Assembly: GCA_020634245.1 (NCBI GenBank)
Contig: JACKCC010000021.1
Span: forward strand, 1 to 64,000
Source of the DNA: Ardenticatenaceae bacterium
GTDB taxonomy: Bacteria; Chloroflexota; Anaerolineae; Promineifilales; Promineifilaceae
DNA length: 64,000 nucleotides
Reading direction: 5' to 3'
In this document: positions 58,901 to 64,000 of the stretch, in pieces
Layout: each line of letters starts with the position of its first letter
Numbering within the stretch: the stretch's first letter is position 1
The notes under the pieces: model-generated
What the model was told of the DNA's origin: nothing
The model's input: only the letters and a program-made list of their open reading frames with translations
The model's database searches: none
Position numbers and translations under genes: made by a program

Positions 58901-60058
58901 TTAAGGAATATTTGCTGATGCTGTTTGGGGATACGGCCGTTTCCCCAGTACCATAACCAGCCCTACAATCGTCAGCACTATTGTGCCGAAGATGACAAAC
59001 ATCTCGCGCCCACTGACAACGTCCAACAGCAGCCCGCCGCTAAAACCGCCTACGGCCATGCCCAAACCGCCGACTGTAGCCCCGAACAGCCCCTGCGCCG
59101 TCGCATTCAGGCCAGGGGGAGCATTTTGGTCGGCGTAAGCCACACCAGCCAGCCACATGAGCGGATAGCCCAGCCCATTGAGGAGCTGCACCGGAAAGAT
59201 CAGCCAGATGGTATTGATGATTGCCAGCAGCAGCAGACGCACGCCAGAAATGGCAACAGCCAGAGTGACGAGAGTGTAGGGCTGGAATCGTTTGAGGAGA
59301 TGATGGCTGAAAATGAGGATGGGGATTTCGGCCAGTGTGCCAGTCATGAGAATCAACCCCATGATAGAGGATTCAGCGCCCAGTTCCTTCACATAGGGCA
59401 AAAGATAGTTAGTGGTGGTGGCCACGTTTAAGCCACCGGCAAAGGCCATCGCTAAAAAGAGAATGAATGGGCGGTTTTGCAGCAGGGTGCGCGCACCCTG
59501 CCGGATTGGGGTTGTTTTCTGGGATTGATTGTATTCCAACTTCTGGCTGACCAGCAAACCCAGAAATAACATCACACTGCCGCCCCAAAAGGCCATCTTC
59601 AGTCCGTAGTTTTCGACCAATGATCCGGCCAAAATTGCCGCCAGCCCAAATCCAAAGGTGCCGCCAACGCGGACACGGCCGTACCTATCCTTCACTTCAC
59701 CCAGCATAAACATGGTGGCACTGTCGGCCAGTGAATTAATCGGTGCAAAGAAAAGATTAAAGGTAGCGACCAGGAGTAGAACTGGCAAAAATGATCGTAA
59801 CAACGGCAGCAAAACCATGCTCAAGCTGCTCAGCAGCAGAGTCAGGCTCATGATGAAGCGGTGCCGGTTGCTGGTGTCGGCTAATCCGGTCCACAGCGGC
59901 GCACTCAACATCGTGATAAGCGGCGCTAATCCAGTCAACAGGCCAATTTGCGCGCCGGAAAAGCCCAGTTCCCGGTAGTAAAGCACGGTGAACGGGCCTA
60001 TGAAAGCAACGCAGGCAAAGAAGAAGAAACTAATGGAAAATGGCCAAATATTTTTCAT
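58901..60058 (-). CDS. MFS transporter (MFS_1-like)
   Basis: 385 residues with about 12 membrane segments. The N-terminus is KNIWPFSISFFFFACVAFIGPF, with YYRELGFSGAQIGLLTGLAPL and GLADTSNRHRF, the loop typical of the nucleoside or sugar H+ symporter-like branch. The substrate is unknown. The ATG at 60058 lies just after GAGAGGGGCGG and overlaps the end of the kinase gene at 60055 by 4 bp (ATGA), so the two are one operon. Confidence 0.85.
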   Translation of the reverse strand: MKNIWPFSISFFFFACVAFIGPFTVLYYRELGFSGAQIGLLTGLAPLITMLSAPLWTGLADTSNRHRFIMSLTLLLSSLSMVLLPLLRSFLPVLLLVATFNLFFAPINSLADSATMFMLGEVKDRYGRVRVGGTFGFGLAAILAGSLVENYGLKMAFWGGSVMLFLGLLVSQKLEYNQSQKTTPIRQGARTLLQNRPFILFLAMAFAGGLNVATTTNYLLPYVKELGAESSIMGLILMTGTLAEIPILIFSHHLLKRFQPYTLVTLAVAISGVRLLLLAIINTIWLIFPVQLLNGLGYPLMWLAGVAYADQNAPPGLNATAQGLFGATVGGLGMAVGGFSGGLLLDVVSGREMFVIFGTIVLTIVGLVMVLGKRPYPQTASANIP

Positions 60059-60651
60059 ACCGCCCCTCTCCATGAGGGCAATCCGGCTGTGGATGAAATC
60101 GACTGTTGTGCATAGGCCGCTGCGGCATCAAGCGTGGGCAGGAATTGGTGAGATGTATCGAAAAAACGTAACCGATGTTGAAGGCATTCTTTTTGCAGGT
60201 ATTGACTGAAGATAATTTCGCGCTGCACAACAGTCAGCAAATCAGAGTCATTGTACTCTTGGGGCCAGTCATTAGGGTGCCCGCTGTGTGTTCGAATTTC
60301 TTGCAGTTTTTTGTCGGGAGATATGGTGGGATAACCTAGAAAGCAGGCGCGGATTTGTGATGGGGCTGCATCGCGCAGGGCGGCTACATGCTGGGGCAAG
60401 ATTTCGCCTTCAAAAATATAATTGATCCCATCATGAAGCAGACTGGCGCTCATTTCGCGCACCAGCGGCCAAATACGTTCGGCGACTTGTATTCCCCCGG
60501 CATCAGGATCGATGGTGAATTCTGGTGCGCCACGGGTTAAGCCCATCTTGAGGACATCCAGGCTCAGGAAGGGGAACTGTATTTCAGTTAGCAGCCGCCG
60601 GGAAAGAATACTTTTGCCGGTGCGGGCTGCGCCGCCGATGAAGAGCAGCAT
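60055..60651 (-). CDS. P-loop small-molecule kinase-like protein
   Basis: 198 residues. LLFIGGAARTGKSILSRRL (about 2-20) is a Walker A; FPFLSLDVLKMG (about 27) and YIFEGEILP (about 77) follow as in small nucleoside or sugar kinases. It lacks a clear lid motif, and the substrate is unknown. The ATG at 60651 is about 12 bases after AGGAAAC. It overlaps the MFS gene by 4 bp, which suggests uptake and phosphorylation of the same compound, but this is inference. Confidence 0.78.
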   Translation of the reverse strand: MLLFIGGAARTGKSILSRRLLTEIQFPFLSLDVLKMGLTRGAPEFTIDPDAGGIQVAERIWPLVREMSASLLHDGINYIFEGEILPQHVAALRDAAPSQIRACFLGYPTISPDKKLQEIRTHSGHPNDWPQEYNDSDLLTVVQREIIFSQYLQKECLQHRLRFFDTSHQFLPTLDAAAAYAQQSISSTAGLPSWRGAV

Positions 60652-60783
60652 GAGCTGATGTTTCCTGTGTTTGTGGTGGGGTAACGGCCGTGGCCATCCC
60701 AAGCAGCCTACTCAATCAAACAAAAGGGGCGCGGCGCTGTCGCCGGCCCCATCGTGAATGCTAAAAGGTTGGCAAGCTGACAG

Positions 60784-61860
60784 CTACTCCGCTTCAATCA
60801 TCATTGTCCAACCAAAGCGGTCGGGGATACGGCCGTATTGAATCCCGGTCAACTCATCAAATAACTGTTTGGCAACCGGGCCGACCTCATAATTATTGAT
60901 GATGTACTCCTCATCCTTGTAGCCAAACTTGCCTACCGGGGCAATAACCGCCGCCGTTCCGCAGCCAAAAACCTCTGTAATTCTGCCTGATTGGACATCG
61001 GCCAACATCTCGTTGACATCAATTTGTTCCTCGCTGACCTCATAGCCCAGGTCGCGGCCCAGGGTGAGAACCGAGTCGCGGGTGACGCCAGGCAGGATAC
61101 TGCCGGTTAATTGCGGCGTGACGATGTGCTTGCCCTCGTAAACAAAGGCGATGTTCATGGCGCCTACTTCTTCAATGTAACGGCCCTCAATGGCATCCAG
61201 CCACAGTACTTGTGAATACCCTTTGGTTTTGGCATCTTCGCCAACAAAGAGGCTGGCGGCATAGTTGCCGCCGGTTTTGGCGCTGCCCACGCCGCCGCGC
61301 ACCGCCCGCCGGTACTGGTCGGAGATGTAGACGGGTACGGGATTGAATCCTTCCTTGAAGTAGGAACCCACCGGGCCGATAATGACGTAGTGTAAATATT
61401 CGGTGCTGGCGTGAACGCCCAACGCAGCTTCAGTGGCGATCATCGTGGGGCGGATGTAGAGGGCGGCTCCGGGAACGCGGGGAACCCATTTGCTTTCCAA
61501 TTCTACCAGCTTGGCGATGGCGGCTAGATGTTCTTCCTCATCGACGGGGGCCATGGCCATACGCCGGGCGGAGTTGTTGAACCGTTTCATGTTTTCCCAG
61601 GGACGGAACAGGTTGATGTTGCCGTCGGGGCGGCGGTAGGCTTTGAGTCCTTCGAAGATTTCCTGGGCGTAGTGGAATACGGCCGTTGCCGGATCCAACG
61701 TAAATGGCGCATAAGGTCCAATTTGGGCATCATGCCAGCCGACACCGGCCGTATATTTTTGGCTGAACATGCGGTTGGCAAATTTATTGCCAAAGCCAAA
61801 ATCATGTTCCGGTACCGGTTTCAGTTTGGTTTCGTCCAGAGGTAGAATTTGTATGTCCAC
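60784..61860 (-). CDS. ilvE: Branched-chain amino acid aminotransferase
   Basis: 358 residues, fold-type IV. It transfers amino groups to branched-chain keto acids. VFHYAQEIFEGLKAYRR (about 62), NMKRFNNSARRMAM (about 88), the PLP lysine in SAKTGGNYAAS (about 196) and GTAAVIAPVG near the C-terminus (about 306). The start is the GTG at 61860, 7 bases after AAAGGAG; reading further upstream adds 18 residues of poor fit. The upstream region holds the REP-like repeat at 61968. Confidence 0.94.
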   Translation of the reverse strand: MDIQILPLDETKLKPVPEHDFGFGNKFANRMFSQKYTAGVGWHDAQIGPYAPFTLDPATAVFHYAQEIFEGLKAYRRPDGNINLFRPWENMKRFNNSARRMAMAPVDEEEHLAAIAKLVELESKWVPRVPGAALYIRPTMIATEAALGVHASTEYLHYVIIGPVGSYFKEGFNPVPVYISDQYRRAVRGGVGSAKTGGNYAASLFVGEDAKTKGYSQVLWLDAIEGRYIEEVGAMNIAFVYEGKHIVTPQLTGSILPGVTRDSVLTLGRDLGYEVSEEQIDVNEMLADVQSGRITEVFGCGTAAVIAPVGKFGYKDEEYIINNYEVGPVAKQLFDELTGIQYGRIPDRFGWTMMIEAE

Positions 61861-61967
61861 GATTTCTCCTTTTGAGCCATAGAGCGTTGCAAAGGACAGG
61901 ATATTATCTGTCAAACCCTATGGGGTGTATTGGGATTCAGTTTGTTAATGACTTGTTGCCGCACCAC

Positions 61968-62037
61968 TGTCATTTCGACGAACAAGGCGAAGAGAAATCT
62001 GTCGCAGAAAAGTTTTCTCCCTTCGGTCGAAATGACA
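61968..62037. repeat. REP-like inverted repeat (TGTCATTTCGAC)
   Basis: TGTCATTTCGAC (61968-61979) and GTCGAAATGACA (62026-62037) are exact complements. AGAGAAATCTGT and TTTTCTCCCTTCGG lie between. I recall this word as a common intergenic repeat in other phyla, which I cannot check here. Confidence 0.85.
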
Positions 62038-62120
62038 AAGGGGGCTGTGATTTTGGGTAGTTTACCACCTTTGCTGTTGGGCGGAAAAAGGTTTGCTGTG
62101 ATGTAAACAATAGAACCAAC

Positions 62121-62177
62121 ATTTCCCCAGAAACAGTTCATCAGGTCAGAAATTCATCTGGAAGTTTCCGGGGAAAT
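62121..62177. repeat. Hairpin after mgsA
   Basis: ATTTCCCCAGAAAC (62121-62134) and GTTTCCGGGGAAAT (62164-62177) pair at 13 of 14 positions. It lies 6 bp past the mgsA stop, and may serve as terminator or RNA end without a T-run. Confidence 0.75.
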
Positions 62178-62182
62178 TCCGT

Positions 62183-62653
62183 TTACTGGCCGTAAACTTT
62201 GCTCAATCGCTGGCGATATTCTTCGTAATCGGTGAGGCGGCGTTCGTATTCGGCATTCATCAGCGGCGATGAAATGATGAAATCGGCCGAAGCCCGGTTA
62301 GAGGCGATGGGAATGTTCCACAGTACGGCCATGCGCAGCAGTGCTTTTACGTCGGGGTCGTGCGGCTGAGCTTCCAGCGGATCCCAGAAAAAAATCAGGA
62401 AATCAATCTCGTTTTCGGCGATTTTAGCGCCTACTTGCTGGTCGCCGCCCAGAGGACCGCTTTGCAGTTTGGTGATTTCTAACCCTAGTTGTCTTTCCAG
62501 CAGCCAGCCGGTGGTGCCGGTGGCGTAGAGCTTGTGCCGGCTTAATGTTTCTTGGTTAAAGGCGGCCCATTCCAATAAATCATCCTTTTTATGGTCGTGG
62601 GCGACCAGGGCGATTTTTTTGGTGGATTGCATGATGACGTTTTTTTGCGGCAT
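62183..62653 (-). CDS. mgsA: Methylglyoxal synthase
   Basis: 156 residues. It converts dihydroxyacetone phosphate to methylglyoxal, a phosphate-sparing bypass of lower glycolysis. KKIALVAHDHKKDDLLEWA (about 12-30), SGPLGGDQQVGAKI (about 65-78), FFWDPLEAQPHDPDVKALLR (about 88-107) and SNRASADFI (about 117). The ATG at 62653 has GAGGAC just before it and is 2 bp after the stop of the histidine kinase gene, so the two are co-transcribed. The kinase may regulate it, but that is only a guess from position. Confidence 0.94.
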   Translation of the reverse strand: MPQKNVIMQSTKKIALVAHDHKKDDLLEWAAFNQETLSRHKLYATGTTGWLLERQLGLEITKLQSGPLGGDQQVGAKIAENEIDFLIFFWDPLEAQPHDPDVKALLRMAVLWNIPIASNRASADFIISSPLMNAEYERRLTDYEEYRQRLSKVYGQ

Positions 62654-62655
62654 GT

Positions 62656-64000
62656 TTAGTCCTCGCGAAAAGTGTTTGTTTTGTCAACGGCCGTTTTGGT
62701 GAGGGGCCAAAACAGGCGAAAAGTGCTGCCCGCTTCCAGTTTGCTTTCAACCTCAATTGTGCCTTTATGTAAATCCAGGATTTCTTTGACGATGGTCAGG
62801 CCTAATCCGGTGCCGGGAATGTTTAATTGGGCGATGTTGTGACCGCGATAAAAGCGTTCAAAAATATGGGGTATTTCGTCGGCGGGAATCCCAATGCCGG
62901 TGTCTTTGATTTCCAGGCAGGCGCGGGTGGCGCTGGCCAGGTAGGTGCGGACGGTTATGGAGCCTTCCAGAGTGAAATCCAGGGCGTTGGTGAGGACGTT
63001 GTTGATGGCTTGCAGGAGTTGGTTGCGTTCGGCGCGGATGGGCGGCAAGTCTGGTTCAGGATGAAAAACGAGGTTGAGATCGGCGGCTTTGGCGCGTTCC
63101 TGGTTCATGGCAATGACGATGGCGATGGTGTCATTGAGGTCAACGGCCGTAAACTGCAAAGACTCTTCGTACAAATTCAGCCGGGAAACGTTGAGGATGT
63201 CCTCCGTTAGCCGTACCAACTGGTCGGTTTTTTGGCGCAAAACGTCCATGTATTTGGCTTTGTTCTCTGCTTTGCCGCGATCCAGTAAATCCATGTACAG
63301 GTTCAAGGTGGCTACGGGTGTACGCAGTTCATGCGAAATGTCGGAGATGAATTTGGTTTTGAGTTTGTCCAGGTCTTGCAGGCGGGCGTTGGCTTCGGCC
63401 AGTTCACGGGTGCGCTGTGTAACCCGTTCTTCCAGGGTGTCGGTGATGCTGGCGCGTTTGAGGGCATTGGCGGCGATGTCGGCAACGGCCGTTAACAGGC
63501 GTACATCGGCTTCGGTAAACAGCCGTCTTTTGTGCGAACCGATGTGCAGCACACCGATCAAGTCATCCGGCGTTTGCAGCGGCAAAAAGATCGAACTGAC
63601 GGTTCCCACAAAACTTTCCTCTTCGCCGGGAGCCATCGATAAAAGCGGGTCGTTAGCCACGTCAGGCGAAAGATAAACCTCGCGGGTAGCCAGAACACGC
63701 CCCACAATGCCGTCCCCCGGTGGCTGGCGCAGCCCTAATTTGTAAAAGCCGGGCGGTTCTGAATACCGGGAAATCAGTTCATCTGTTTCCGGTTCAACCA
63801 GGAATAGAACGCCGAAGGTGGCATCAATGGCGGCCACTGTTTTTTCCATTAAAATGGCCATCATATCAGGTACGGTGCGGGCGGTACGCAAAGAAGTAGA
63901 GATTCCGGCCAGTGTTTCCAGCTCAAAAGCGTGCTGGCGAGTCTCTTCGTAAAGGCGGGCGTTTTCAATGGCAACGGCTGCCTGGGCGGCAAAGGCGCTG
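62656..64000 (-). CDS. GAF sensor histidine kinase (5' end outside window)
   Basis: 447 codons are visible; the frame stays open to the window edge, so the start is outside. The first visible residues (AVAIENARLYEETRQHAFELETL) are the tail of one GAF domain and the linker to the next. A full GAF domain follows (about 37-200), then H-box FISDISHELRTPVATL (about 235), N-box NVLTNALDFTLEG, G1 DTGIGIP and G2 GTGLGLTIVKEIL. No membrane segment is visible. Architecture is like the 15746-19852 kinase. mgsA is next in the operon. Confidence 0.92.
   Translation of the reverse strand, partial: SAFAAQAAVAIENARLYEETRQHAFELETLAGISTSLRTARTVPDMMAILMEKTVAAIDATFGVLFLVEPETDELISRYSEPPGFYKLGLRQPPGDGIVGRVLATREVYLSPDVANDPLLSMAPGEEESFVGTVSSIFLPLQTPDDLIGVLHIGSHKRRLFTEADVRLLTAVADIAANALKRASITDTLEERVTQRTRELAEANARLQDLDKLKTKFISDISHELRTPVATLNLYMDLLDRGKAENKAKYMDVLRQKTDQLVRLTEDILNVSRLNLYEESLQFTAVDLNDTIAIVIAMNQERAKAADLNLVFHPEPDLPPIRAERNQLLQAINNVLTNALDFTLEGSITVRTYLASATRACLEIKDTGIGIPADEIPHIFERFYRGHNIAQLNIPGTGLGLTIVKEILDLHKGTIEVESKLEAGSTFRLFWPLTKTAVDKTNTFRED

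Larger units (their letters stand above)
61861..62182. other. Gap between ilvE and mgsA
   Basis: 322 bp without a gene. It holds the 12-bp inverted repeat at 61968-62037 and the hairpin at 62121-62177, and no other clear feature. Confidence 0.6.
559..63492. repeat. Dispersed palindrome ACGGCCGT, 97 copies
   Basis: First-base positions, read by eye: 559, 1177, 2317, 3571, 3734, 4032, 4506, 4869, 6189, 8846, 9756, 10039, 10059, 10347, 11639, 13608, 15339, 15890, 16322, 17057, 17336, 17510, 18276, 19385, 19820, 20020, 20771, 21145, 22284, 24250, 26634, 26792, 27008, 27632, 28051, 28174, 28876, 29797, 30109, 30352, 32493, 33252, 33614, 35355, 35543, 35891, 36075, 36219, 36980, 37057, 38026, 38256, 38940, 39498, 40062, 40476, 40898, 41367, 41428, 42836, 43679, 43818, 44671, 45026, 45270, 46046, 46402, 46596, 48716, 49562, 50010, 50081, 50665, 50816, 51369, 51847, 52075, 52213, 52666, 52825, 53205, 53695, 53775, 54055, 55678, 56047, 56311, 56994, 57424, 58933, 59685, 60684, 60829, 61679, 62687, 63143, 63485. 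Near-copies that keep the CGGCCG core are also common. Most copies are inside genes, in all three reading phases. Function unknown. Confidence 0.95.

Noticed and set aside
1..64000. tRNA and rRNA genes
   Set aside because: I looked through the gaps for cloverleaf-like or conserved rRNA sequence and saw none. A computed search would be needed to exclude a tRNA fully.

Overview
This window most resembles a member of the Chloroflexota (Anaerolineae-like), but no rRNA gene or other decisive marker is present. That placement is an inference from gene content: soluble multi-GAF histidine kinases, SecA with a long insertion, a MoaD/aldehyde:ferredoxin oxidoreductase pair, a MeaB/B12-domain pair, T-box control and an unusual IleS lineage. 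About 50 genes lie on both strands in short operons. I found no tRNA, rRNA, CRISPR array or prophage.

Layout. 1-8.7 kb: CBS protein, NfeD-type membrane protease, GAF kinase, HemW, MobA, FolD, two single-domain response regulators and an MBL-fold hydrolase. 8.9-15.5 kb: B12-binding mutase subunit, MeaB, PRPP synthetase and SecA. 15.7-23.6 kb: a 1368-residue kinase with six GAF domains, adenosine deaminase, an unknown protein, MutM and an M29 aminopeptidase. 23.7-28.1 kb: an unknown protein, an IS1-like element (24351-25532) with inverted repeats and an 8-bp target duplication, a P-loop kinase, a lipid kinase and an RlmA-like methyltransferase. 28.2-34.7 kb: a T-box leader that reads as isoleucine-specific, an AlaX-type editing protein, three small genes of unknown role, then ileS. 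34.8-43.4 kb: secreted Kelch protein, SbcD, SbcC, MoaD-like carrier and AOR. 43.6-49.9 kb: TetR regulator divergent from a MocR-type regulator, Lon, AlkD and a GerW-like protein. 50-64 kb: anchored extracellular nuclease, DinB, PucC-family transporter, DUF2332 protein, thiolase, a P-loop kinase/MFS pair, IlvE, MgsA and a GAF kinase cut by the window end.

How the genes relate. Several neighbouring pairs look functional: SbcD-SbcC (DNA ends), MoaD-AOR (tungsto/molybdopterin enzyme, with MobA elsewhere), B12 domain-MeaB (methylmalonyl-CoA mutase), and the T-box with ileS. DNA repair is well represented (MutM, AlkD, DinB, SbcCD). Sensing is by cytoplasmic GAF kinases and receiver-only regulators.

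The strongest unexplained signal is not a gene. The 8-bp palindrome ACGGCCGT occurs 97 times by my count, about once per 660 bp, where one or two would be expected. It lies mostly inside genes, like HIP1 of cyanobacteria. It is missing from the IS element and from an AT-rich stretch of the T-box cluster. A second signal is that many intergenic gaps, and two places inside ileS, consist of short words repeated in direct and inverted order that form strong hairpins.
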